64,000 bases of DNA from Macrotrachela quadricornifera (taxonomy: Eukaryota; Rotifera; Eurotatoria; Philodinida; Philodinidae): positions 296,017 to 360,016 of the forward strand of contig JAJEKB010021117.1 of assembly GCA_022393335.1 (NCBI GenBank), given 5' to 3'. Positions within the stretch are counted from its first letter, which is position 1; each line of letters starts with the position of its first letter. Position numbers and translations under genes: made by a program. Below the pieces are notes generated by a model. That model had not been told where the DNA came from, ran no database searches, and saw only the letters and a list, made by a program, of their open reading frames with translations. Shown in pieces: positions 11,125 to 22,612 of this stretch.

Positions 11125-12511
11125 GAAATTATAGCTTTAGTACTTACTTGTTGTACATGATTTTCCATTTTTTAATTAGTTATAAAATAGGAGAAGATTG
11201 TTTTTTTTCACTTGCAATCACATGATTTTATTGACAGAAGCAATGAGTATATATACATATGCGCAAGAGGAGAAAGAAAATTCTATCAAAGGTAATAGAG
11301 CGAGAAGTTCACACTAGAACCTAAATGATGTCATACCTGACACCTATGGTGATATAAGAAAAAGAAAACGAATATACTAGTGAGAAGATGTGTATATGCA
11401 TGCATGCGTGGCATCAGAACGAAAAAGATATAGATGGCATATACAACTATGACGTTACGATAATGATAGAAAATAAAAGATGGTTATACTACTTAACAAC
11501 AGATAGGAAGTAATAATAGGTAGATCAAAGAACAAAAAAAAAACGACTATATGTATCACAATAATCCGAGCATAGAATCACGAACAGATAGAGAAAAACA
11601 GGAACAAAATATTTTCAAATTTTTAAGTATGGATCAAAAATGACCCACTTGGCAGTACTAGAATCAATGAAGAGATCATACAAAGAAGAAAAACCGAAAG
11701 AAGTAAAGTGAAGTGTAATATAGCTATAAATCATTACAAGCATATGTATTTTTGACACTTTAACATAAATCCGGTTGATATCTTCGATGATGATTAATTA
11801 ATCTTTTCTCAATATATGAAGATTAGTGAATATTTTATAAAATAAACTTGTTTCGTTTAGACTAGAAAAGAACATGAGAAACAATTTAGACGAAAAGTAA
11901 TCTTTGTAATATTTTGTACGATTGATTATTTTGTTTAAATTCACAATGAAAATGTCGTCTAATTGTGTTTAACAGTATAATAATGATGGGTCGTCGTTCA
12001 ATTTTGCCAGCTTTGCGACAGATTCTATTAGTCACAGCTAAAATAGAATAGAAAACTATACTGAAATAACCATTATTTTCATCTATTTGTACTTGCGAAA
12101 ATGCTTTGATAATATAAAAAATTTGGATTTGTTCTCTTTTAGAGTGTATAGTGCCAATCTCCTTTAACGGATTACATTGAAAGTAATTGTAAGATAGTAA
12201 AAATTATGGACAAACTGTTAGACTATGTGGTTTACCTGCATTTCCTCCTTCATATCCGCTCCTCCATCGATTTAAATGTTGTTATCACAAAATCCTTTTT
12301 TGCAATTATGATCATGATTGGAATTATGAAAAAAAAATCTTCGATCACATATGATTATGTAGTACATTAATCAGCTGTTTTCCTTAATCTAAATAATGAA
12401 GATTACCGGTCATTGTACTGATATCATATTCATTCAATATCTTTTTATTTTATTTTTTGTGTAAAACTTAAAATAAGGAGAATACGTTAGTTTGTAAAGA
12501 AAATGATGCAA
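11125..12511. other. Intergenic, nothing recognised
   Basis: About 1.4 kb of AT-rich DNA with purine-rich patches (11220-11720). No exon, RNA gene or well-formed repeat is visible. Confidence 0.5.
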
Positions 12512-13303
12512 TCAATTTCTTTTTCTGCATACAGGCATCATAGGACATGGTGGTCGGCCTGGAAAATGTGCACATGGTGTTGGTAGCAATTGACAAAATT
12601 CTCCTGCAGGACATGTAATCTGATCACAAGGATTAGGAGCACATTGACATATTTGACAACCACCTTCAATCATCAATCCATGTGAACATTGAAGAGTACA
12701 TTTTGATATATCTTCACATGGTTCAACACAATAACTAACAGCTGAATTTGGTGGACCAAAATTATTCATTGAAGGAGCTTGGCAACATTTTTGTTCACCA
12801 GGACATAAAGCATCTGGACCACGACATGTTTTTAAACCATTACCCATTGATGGCCAATAATCTGGACAATTTTTTGGTTTTGGACTTGGATCAACATGAA
12901 TAGATGGATCATCAATACATTCAGTAGTTAAACCACATCTTCCTTTAATAGCACATGGTTCATAATCTTTTCTAATACATTTTGTTCCTAGAGGACATTC
13001 AGTTGATAGACATGGATCTGATGCACATTCACAAACAGTACATGGTGATGGATCAACTTTTAAACCAAATGGACATTGAATATTGCATGGTTGAGAAAGT
13101 TCGGGACATGGACTAAAACATTTCATTCCATCTGTTAATGGACAACATTTATAATTCCATGGACAAATATTATCATCTCCTTCAGTTGTACATGATAGAC
13201 CACTGGAAACATATTGTGGAGATGGACATCGACCACTTCGAGCAGTATTAGCTGCCACTGATTTTAACGATATAATGGCGAAAAATATTAAAAGTGTCTT
13301 CAT
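12512..13303 (-). CDS. Secreted WAP/antistasin-type cysteine-rich protein
   Basis: A single exon of 263 residues with a clear signal peptide (MKTLLIFFAIISLKSVAAN). The mature part is an internal duplication of three modules. Module one is a WAP four-disulfide core (residues about 25-67, with the KCC signature). Module two is an antistasin-like segment (about 70-95, CNIQC...CTVCEC). Module three begins DPCLSTECPLGTKC. The series repeats from residue about 144: a second WAP (KCC at about 174), a second antistasin segment (CTLQC...CQICQC) and a second third-type module (NPCDQITCPAGEFC). WAP and antistasin modules commonly inhibit serine proteases, so an extracellular inhibitor is likely, but this is inferred. 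The start is supported by the signal peptide. No neighbour within 2 kb shares its theme. Confidence 0.85.
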   Translation of the reverse strand: MKTLLIFFAIISLKSVAANTARSGRCPSPQYVSSGLSCTTEGDDNICPWNYKCCPLTDGMKCFSPCPELSQPCNIQCPFGLKVDPSPCTVCECASDPCLSTECPLGTKCIRKDYEPCAIKGRCGLTTECIDDPSIHVDPSPKPKNCPDYWPSMGNGLKTCRGPDALCPGEQKCCQAPSMNNFGPPNSAVSYCVEPCEDISKCTLQCSHGLMIEGGCQICQCAPNPCDQITCPAGEFCQLLPTPCAHFPGRPPCPMMPVCRKRN

Positions 13304-14739
13304 TATTCAATCTTAGTATTGATATCAAAACTATAAAAAAGAAAGTTATTGAAAAGGTAAGGTCAATATTTGTGATGTGAAAAAAAACAGGTGATAAGGA
13401 TCATGATAATATAGAGTAAAAAGAAAAATAAGAAAAGAAAATAGATCATTACGATTCTCTCTTTGAAATAATGTTTGCAACTCGTATCATATTCGTTTAC
13501 TGATACTCATTTTAAATGCATTCAAAGCTTTTTTTCTCTCTCTCTTGATTCCAGCCCTTTCATTTTTGTCGTACTTCTTTTTCTCAAAAAAATATAATCC
13601 ACTCTTTTGTTTTTGTTTTTCTTTAGTATTAAGTCAATCAATCGATGATTAATCTACTTTCTATATATATATTCATAAAAGAATCTTAGTGTATCCAAAC
13701 GTTTATTCGTTTTTTATCTAAAAGAAAATAGTTTGTGTATTTGAAAGTTGTTGCTCGTTCGCTTTTAAAGATTACAATAAAACATTCGAATTTATCTAAA
13801 ATTTTTGTATGTGTATTACTTTTGAATTTCATGCAACATTGTTGATATAAAATAAAATATAATCCTCTCATTATAGATTGTACAAATATTGTCGATAAGA
13901 AAAACTTAAGACGCCATAAAGCAAAAACAAAAGAAAATAAGAAAAAACATCATTGTTATAAAAGATGAGATTGTTTTTGATGAATTTAAGTGCTAATGGT
14001 TCATTTATAAGAAACATTATTCTAAAAACTGTTTTTGTTCACATTAGTTTCAACTCTTTTCATCTATCTATTTATCTCATAAACAATTCAAATTAATGAA
14101 AAATTTTATGAAACAAAAAAATATTCGACTTCTACATTGAAATAATGTGTCAAAAACAAACCGTCTCCGATGATTACCGATACAAATGACAGTTTATTCA
14201 ACTCTTAAACTTTAATTCACTGATAACTCAATAGGAAGTATACTATTTTCTTTTTAGCGTAGACTCTTTTTTGTTCGAGTATTTTTTGAAGTAAGACGTA
14301 TGTAAGTCATAAATGATCTGTTTAGAAAGTAGAAAATATTGATACATACTTTCCAAACTTGATTTATTGCTTCTAGAAATAACTTATCTTTTATACATTA
14401 ATATCAAACAAAAAAAATTAAATATCTTTTTCATATTTTGAACAAAAGAATTGATTTTCCTTTACCATTGGCAAAAGAATGTTTCATAGTTCATATCTAT
14501 AAGACAAAACAATGATAAAAACGGTTTTAAATTTTTACAACTGACATGTATAAAGAAATGAAACCTTTCACAAATTATGAAAAGAATAATATTCATATCG
14601 CCGCAAATGTGTTAAAGCGGAGTTAAAAATTATCTAGAGCTTATTACTGTAGATATTTATAATTATTTTTCATAGAATATTTTTTACTACACATCGTCTC
14701 CTCAAATGATTCTCATCGCGAAGACTTTCAACTGGTAAT
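13304..14739. other. Intergenic, nothing recognised
   Basis: AT-rich DNA upstream of the WAP/antistasin gene, with T/C-rich stretches at 13520-13640. No coding exon or repeat structure is recognised. Confidence 0.5.
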
Positions 14740-16430
14740 ATTGAGGCCCTTGTATGCCTTTTCTTACTAGAGAAACAGTGCTGAAGGCATAGCTTTCGTT
14801 TGATTTTGCATAGCGGGGGGAAATTTCAAGGGAGAAAGTCCCCCAAAGCTAAAGAGAAAATGTTTTTGCATAACTTTTTTGGCGGAAAATTTTGAAGAGA
14901 AAATGAATACACTTCCAAGAAAATATAAGTTACTTATTAAGAGAAAATGGATTATTTTCTCTTTAAAATCAATTTATTTTCGTGAGGTGTACACTATTAT
15001 TTCAATGAAAGAACAGATACTATTCGTAGAAATATTAAGAGAAGCTGTTTTGGATTAGAGAAAACAACTGGTTCGCTTGTACAAACCTCATTTCGCCTAT
15101 CGGAATGTGAAAAATAATAATTGTTTGAAAAATTTCCAGCGAGAAATCTAAACATGAGAAAATTTTGCAGGGGAAAATCTTCCGGCTTTCCTCTGCTAAT
15201 CATACACCCTGCATATAATGTATTATTCAACATCCATTAATTCAATTCTAATTTTATCAATCGAGTTATACTTTTAGCGTTGGTACAATTCTATATTTTT
15301 TTCAACATATTCTATCTTAAAAGACGAATGGATACTTTTTTTTGAAACCGATTCATTTTCTTCCCGCATCTAAACTAGTTTTTCTCTAAATTTAGACCAT
15401 TTTTTCTTGGAAACTGATCCACTTTCTCTTATGTTGGAACAACTTTCTCTTTGGATTTGAACTATTTTGTCTTTAAATTTTCCATTTTGTGCATGAAAAC
15501 GGACCATTTTCTCTCTGAAACGCCTATTTTATCTTTGAATTTGAATTTTTTTCTCTTTGAAAATGATTTAGTTTCTTCTTGAATCTCAGCTACTTTCTCT
15601 TTGGTTTTGAGTTATTTTCTCTTGAAATTTTTCGTTTTCTCTTTGGATTTGGACAAATTTTACTTTGATATGCCTATTTTCTTTCGAAGTTTGAACTGCT
15701 TTCTCTTTAGATCTGGGTCATTTTCTCCTTGCAACATGTATTATCTCTTTGGGTTTGAACTATTTTCTTTTTGAGAATGATTCACTTTCTGTCTGGATCT
15801 CAACCATTTTCTGTTTGAATCTGAACTTTTTTCTTTAAAGTAATAAATAAAAACGCCCAATTATTCGTAAAAAAGATTTTCAGGGAGGAAACTATAATGC
15901 AAGAAAAAATTTACAGAAGGGAAATATCCCATCTCCCCCATTAATTGTAGCCTATGCAAACAGGATATATTTTCAATCTTGATATAAAATGTTGTAAAGT
16001 GGAATAGAGATTTTTGAAGAAGAAATATCGTTGAGAGTATTTACCTCTTTTTTTTGCCTTTACAAATGATTCATTTTCTCTTTGAAAATTCAAATAGACA
16101 TTAGTTTTAATTGAAATAGAAAATAGTCCAAACTCAAAGAGGAGACAGTATACATTTAAAGAAGAAATAGTTCAAACTCAAAGAGAAAATAGCACACTTC
16201 GCCGGAAAACAATTCGTATGTGATACAGCAAACATTTCTCCCTGCTGGTATACAGAGTAAACTATCTTGTATCAGAAAATACAAATAGTTTGTTTGCGCA
16301 CAGCTCGTCGTACTTATTAAAAGATAAAAAAAGTTATGTTCCTAAAATTCTCAGAGAGAAAGCCAATACATAAGAAAAAAACTAGCCGGGGGAACTACCC
16401 CCGCATCCCCCCCTAATCGTATGGCCTGGC
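14740..16430. repeat. Degenerate minisatellite region in both orientations
   Basis: From about 15340 to 15835 a unit of roughly 22 bp, variants of gaactattttctctttggattt, is repeated more than twenty times with strong divergence. The same unit appears reversed at about 16090-16200 and 14905-14965. A second repeated block of about 90 bp, with a run of C or G and a word like ctaat-ata-cctgcata, occurs at about 15130-15220, 15878-15965 and 16336-16428, and a related reversed copy lies near 14790-14850. Together this looks like an old composite repeat or a non-autonomous element with inverted internal arrays. Confidence 0.6.
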
Positions 16431-17660
16431 TGAAGGACATCCAGTTACACAAAAAAGAATCATTAGTGACTTTAAAACTGTTCGAACATCTTCTATTCGT
16501 TTGTTTTATTCGATAAGCAGTATGATTCATCTCAGATTGATTTTATTTCTGTCTCAACAATCGGACTAAAAATTCCCTGTAACATTAATTTAACTCTTCA
16601 TGAATGACTTCAATTGATGCAATACTTTTCAAATAACTATTCTTGGTATTTGAATGGAATAAAGTATATGTTAGACATGTATGACATCTATGGTGTTTTT
16701 TCGTCTTACAGTCAATGCTTGAGAATGTATCTCTAAACTAAAACTTGAATATTGTGACAGAATTTAAAGAAATAAATATTTTAGATAGAAAGAAGATAGC
16801 ATTTGTAGTTTGTATAATTTCGTTCTTGTTAAGAGTGAAACGTAATAGTATAGGTTTTCCATAGAATTGATCCGTAAAATGTACGAGATGATACAAGCAT
16901 TCATATTTAAAGACAGAGGTAGGCGACATATTTCAATATATTGTAATACTTTTGCTATAGATTAATATAGTTTCTTGAATAGATTTATCCATAATCTTAA
17001 TTTTCAATGTAGCATACGGATTAAAATGTAATATCTGGTATAACAAAGATTGACTATGAATTGCATGTCATTTATCTTTTTAACGATTTATCAAGTAATA
17101 TATCTCTTTCACATGGAACAATTCACACATATTTTCATATGAGGCTTTAGAGTAAAGAATATTTATATATTATTATTCAAACTAATTAGAGCATAATATA
17201 AACAAAATTCTTCTCGTCTACTTACCAGTTTCTTTTGTCTTTCAGCTGAGTAAAATGTTCTTAAAATAAAGATAATATTATCACGAAATATAGAATTTAG
17301 TAGAAATATCTTGTTGATTGTTTATTGTCAAACATTAGTAGCCTACATATAAAAATTTTTGCTACATTAGGTTAAAGAAAATTTTATTCTAGTTTCGGCT
17401 TGATTTATTAAGAGCCAAAATGTAATGATGATTAAAAACGACGTGTGTAAAGAAGTCTTTTTCAAAGTGGTTTGTGAAATGAAGTTTGCTCTATTAAATG
17501 TTCAATTTATTTCACTTCTAATATATCATTGCATACCATCTGGATTTGTTCATTCTAGATAGTCCAATACAAAAAGAAATATTATTTAGAAAATGTTTGT
17601 AACTTTTGATTTCTTTGAATTCTAGCTTATTATGTTTTAATCATTGAAAAATCAGAAGGT
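16431..17660. other. Intergenic, nothing recognised
   Basis: AT-rich sequence with no sustained coding pattern, only short shadow frames. No repeat was noticed. Confidence 0.45.
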
Positions 17661-17949
17661 GTACAGTTATTTGCAGTCAAATATCTTATTTGTTATCTAT
17701 TTTTATGATAAGTTAGTATCAAATTAGACCAAAATAAGAGCCCAAATAGCTTGACACTTGAGCCAAAATTTTCATATTTTTATATCAAAGTATAGCGAAA
17801 AACTTCAAGAAGGAATCGCAAAGTTTTGAAAGTTTTCGCATAAATACAGAGCGATTTAGACTATACTTTGGTTTAATTTTATGTTAACTTGTGAGGAAAA
17901 CTCATCAAAATAGACGAGAAATAAGATATTTGTCTGCAAATAACTATAC
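17661..17949. repeat. Inverted repeat (foldback), arms about 75-85 bp
   Basis: The left arm (17661-17735) contains gttatttgcagtcaaatatc. The right arm (17865-17949) contains its diverged complement, including gatatttgtctgcaaataac. The inner part has a second smaller pair, tatagcgaaaaac against its complement. No clear termini or target duplication are visible, so this is probably an old foldback element. Confidence 0.6.
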
Positions 17950-19433
17950 AAAAGAACCCTTAGCCTAATGAATTTTATATGGATTGATGTTCCACACATT
18001 GCTCTTTCTAACGCCAAAAACTCGACTTCTATAGTTTGAACCATTGAAAAGTGATTCAAAAAATGGTTATTGTTTTTATATTTTCAAATACATAATAATG
18101 TTCTATATAACTTCGTTTTTGTTCTCCATAAAATATTTGCTCTTAATGAATTAAATTCAAATTTGCACCGAGTTTTTTCACATGTAGGTTACACTAGCGT
18201 TTGAATCTAATATAAACACGAAGCGTAGAGTAGACGCAGTTAAAAACCTTTTTAGTACGCATGCAAACGAGGCTTAACATGAAACACAAAGATACACGAT
18301 TAAAAAAGATTTGAAGCGCACATAGGCGCAGCCTTTCTACCAAACGCATTTAAACACAATTAGAAAGAAAATGAATCGTCTTTTAGCGCATTTACAAAAA
18401 ATACTTCACATCTTAAAGTATATTTTATCTACTAAATATAGTCAAATACAATTTTATTTATAAAAAAATGATTGCTCTAGTAGGATTAAATGTGTAATTG
18501 AAATGGTCAGATTACATGTTTTATTTATGTAAATTTCGTCAGACTTTTTTGCTATCAATAATAATGAGACAATATCGCATTCATTTTCTGTTATCCAGTG
18601 TCATATAGATAGTTACTTATTTATTGAATCCTTCAATAAAGTTATTTATCATGTTAATACTAGAATTAAAAAAAAAATTTCTCTAATATCAATCATATTT
18701 AATAGACAATAAGAAAAGATGATTTTAATGAAAAATAATTCAAATAAATCACGTTATGTCTTACGTATCGTACTTCCAAAAATTAAATGTTATTGAAGTA
18801 AAATATTTAAGCGATGAAATTTTCGTTCATATATATTTCACTTTAAATGGGAATAGATTTCGAATTAATATAGGTTACTGGTGCATGTGAACGACTTCTG
18901 ATCGATATTTCATCTATTGAAATATGATCATCATCGTTTGGGGTAAAATTCAATCCATTTGCTAGGTTAAACTAAACTCATCGAAAAATGTTGAGGATGG
19001 AGACTGAGTTCGATTCTGAGATAGATTATGATATATTTTTCAAAACTTTTGTTTTATATGAAATGTGTTTTGAGGAAAAAATATTTGCATGGATATTTTG
19101 TATATTATATAAGTTGTATTTTCTATTGAAGTGGCAGTAATCGGATGAAAAATAACTAGTAACAAATATTCTATATTCTGTAAATTCACTCAGAAACGTA
19201 AAGTTTTTTTTTACATAAAATAATTATAGTCATAATTTTGTATCATGCTTGAATTAGTTGAAACTAAAGATAAAGAATAATAATGTATTTGTATTGAAAG
19301 AGTGAAATGTATCGAAATAGAATAATTTTTTTTTGATGCATTACATTCCATGAGACCGAATTTTTATTTAATTAAATATGAAATAAAACTTATATTCAGT
19401 CATTTACTTTAATCTTCTATATTACATACTTTC
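17950..19433. other. Intergenic with a GC-word cluster
   Basis: No gene is seen. At 18190-18385 there is a cluster of words with gcg/cgc cores (aaacgcatttaaacac, gcgtttgaat, gaagcgcacatag) related to those at 600-785. The rest is AT-rich. The last few hundred bases are presumably upstream sequence of the GPCR gene. Confidence 0.45.
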
Positions 19434-20477
19434 ATGTCAAGCATAGATACATTAACATTTATTTCACAACAAATCAATATCTATATTGGCTGCTTTATCC
19501 TAATTACAGGCGTAGTCGGAGGAATATTAAATGTTATCATTTTTACATCTCTTAAAACATTCAGAGAAACAACATGTGCATTCTATTTGACTATTAATTC
19601 AATACTTAATGTTGGTCAATTATCAGTATTACAGGTAATGCGTATTTTTAGTGACGGATTTCTTACAGACCCAAGAAAAATATCATGGGTTTGTAAACTG
19701 AATTTCGTTTGGGCACATTGGTATTTTCTCATGGTATCTTCAAGTATATGTTTTGCCACTGTTGATCAGTTCTTATCAACGAGTAAATATCGATATATGA
19801 GCAATTTCCGAATAGCTTACCGTTGCATTATTATTTCTTCTATACTATGTGGTGCACATAGTATTCTTTTTGTTATTTATATGGATACACCTTCTGGTTT
19901 TTGTGTAATTACTAATTCAATTTTTTCAACGTATGTATCACGCTTTTATTATCCATTTATTCTTGGATTTCTACCTACTGGTATAATGGTGGTATTTTCA
20001 TTGTTGGCTTTTTATAATGTTCGTATGTTAAACAGACAAGTGAATATTGTACGTTTAAGTCGAGATCGACAACTCACTGCAATGGTACTTGTTTTTGTTA
20101 TATACACTGTGATAACAAAGTTACCTAATATTATTTTCTATATATATTTACTAAACTTCTACACTACAGATCAAGAAGTAACAATACGAGTCAATTTTGG
20201 GTACTTAATTACAGTTCTAATAATTTATAGTAGTTATTCTGTGAGTATGTTTTTTAAAAGGTTTTTGAATTATTTTTATTTATTATAATAGAGTTCTTTC
20301 TATATCTTCTGTTGCGTTTCAAAACGATTTCGCAAACAATTAGTTCATGTATTTATTGATGTTTGGCTTAAGCGATTACGACGATGGATGAATACGTTGA
20401 ACAATAATCAAGTTGTGCCAATAACAAAACGAACAAATGAAGATTATCATATGGAAACAATATCAGCATCAGTTTAA
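19434..20477 (+). CDS. Rhodopsin-like seven-transmembrane receptor
   Basis: Two exons, 19434-20240 and 20292-20477, are joined over a 51-base GT-AG intron in phase 0 and give 330 residues. Seven hydrophobic helices are visible: TM1 around residue 20, then TM2, TM3 after a conserved Cys (WVCKLNFVW), TM4, TM5, TM6 (AMVLVFVIYTVITKLP) and TM7 split by the intron. Helix 8 (CCVSKRFRKQL) and a cytoplasmic tail ending ETISASV come from exon 2. The fold, Asn in TM1 and the TM3-loop 2 cysteine pair fit a class A peptide-type receptor. The DRY motif is replaced by DQF and no NPxxY is seen in TM7. Such divergent orphan receptors are numerous in bdelloids; the ligand is unknown. Stopping at the first in-frame stop would lose helix 8, so the spliced model is preferred. 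Confidence 0.85.
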
Positions 20478-22612
20478 ATTGATTTAAATCATGAAATGAC
20501 AAACTGACTATTTTTTCTTTATTTTATGTCTATTTATATTTTATATTGTAAAAGTGTTGTGTATAAATTCTATTTGAATATATTTGATGATCATCAAAGA
20601 AATCTTTTTGTTTGTTATGTTAGATATATACTTATTTTTACGTATCATATAAAATAAAAGTTCAAATGTATATAATCAATATACTATCCAATCAAACGTG
20701 AGAATTAGAGAAACGCGTGTATTTGCAAAAAAATTTTTAAACCATCTTAGGGCATGCATTATCATGCAAGTTATATGAAATATTTTTACTTTTTGTATGT
20801 AAATATAATGCATAAATACACGCGTAGAGTTGCTTTTTGTAATTACGTGGACGGAAACACAAATTTTGAAATTTTTTTATTAAAATATGTGAGATTATGC
20901 ATGAAATCTACTCATGCACATACTCGCATGCATTTCTACAAAACGTCAGAATTTTTTTTATTTCTATATGATTAGATAGAGTACTGATTGGATTACCCAA
21001 CGACATCGTTTTCATTTATTGTATCACATGTCTTGGTTAAAAAATTAAAAAAGTTTTAAAACTAGCTAAAAAAGACTTGTGTAACCGTATATTTGACTCA
21101 GACTACGTTCGATTGTCACGAAATTAGTCTTACATGGAAGAGATTCTTCAAACTTAGAGTTGCGCCAAGTATTTAATGGAACGGTTTTGAATTGGAGAAG
21201 GAAATAAAATTTTACTATGGGAATTTTACACACTTTCGCACAACTTTATTTCCGATGCTATTTCTATAATCTCAAGTTTAGCTTCAAGATTTTATCACGT
21301 AAATAAGCCTAAAATCATATGAATTAATAGAAAAATTGTTAATCTATGAAACTGTATATTAATGGAAAAGATCGATATAGCTAGACGACTATAATTTACT
21401 TGACAAAACAAATAATTGAAATTTTAGCAAAAAAATTTGTCAAACTTTCATTAAATTTTCAGTCCAAATAGAAAATAAATTAATAAAAAATGTACAGTTC
21501 GATAGAGAAATGAGTTCTCTGTCTGGCCACATAAAAAGGAAAAATATTTCTTTGTTCAATACGCTATAAATACTCGAATTACTCGAAGAAAACATCTCGA
21601 AATTCCACAGTAAATTTTTTTTGCCAGCTTCACGAAACTTAGTCATCTTTTAACCAACACATGAGATAAATCAAATGAAAACTGCACCGTTGGATAGAGT
21701 AATCAGCGCTCTCTCTAATTATATAGAAATACAAAAAACTGAAGAGAACTAGTCAAAATAAATGAATCATCCTGTATAACATCGATTCGATGAATTTTGC
21801 GCTAAAATTTCTGCAATATCTCTCGCATTTGTGAAAAATACTATTTCGAGTTAGATACAATCATGTTATACTATCTTTTAAAAATATATATTATCAATAT
21901 AATCTGAACATCATGTACACTGTAATACATATATCTTGTATAAAAAAAATAATTCTTTCTTTTTCTCTTTATTAGGAATAAATAATTTATATTGACACTT
22001 TATACTATTCTAAGACAAATACTCATTATGTAATTCATAATCTATTCAGTTTAGTATCAATACAATCAATATTTATAGAATAATTAATTATATTTAAAAT
22101 TAATTAGACAATTCCATTCTTTCCCTTTCTCTTTATTTATTCGAGATAAATGACAATAACATTCATTAATTAATTAACTGCATGAATTAGACGATCCTAT
22201 GATTATATATCTATATAAATACAACTATTTTTCATTTCCTCATCATTTAGGGCACTATTCTATCATCAAAAGCAATCAAGTCTAGTCAATTCAATACAAT
22301 CCAAGTGTAAGTTCGTTTTCTTTGTTTTCCGGTTTTTTTCTTTTTAGATTTATTTCCGAATTGTGTGTTCAACGATGATGTATGTTGGGTTTACACTCCA
22401 AGATGATTATTACGTTTCAATAATACAGAGAGATTCTCTTAGTAAGCAAAATGCAAAGATGTCTGTGAAGGCTTGTTATACATGTACGTACGTATATCTA
22501 TGGCCTTATCGCACCGCTGTGTCCATTGTGTTTCAATCATTGGAAAGAGTAAAAAAAAAGCAGGCGATTCAATTAAGGGAAAGCGATTTTTCTTTATTTA
22601 TCAAATAATATT
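20478..22612. other. Intergenic, degenerate repeats
   Basis: No gene is seen. Two diverged direct copies of a stretch of about 60 bp occur near 21490-21545 and 21685-21740 (aatgtacagttcgatagag against aactgcaccgttggatagag), so the area may be an old duplicated repeat. The rest is AT-rich. Confidence 0.4.

Noticed and set aside
22363..22608. 81-codon plus-strand frame downstream of the ART/TPR gene
   Set aside because: No domain, no splice context and low-complexity ends; probably chance.
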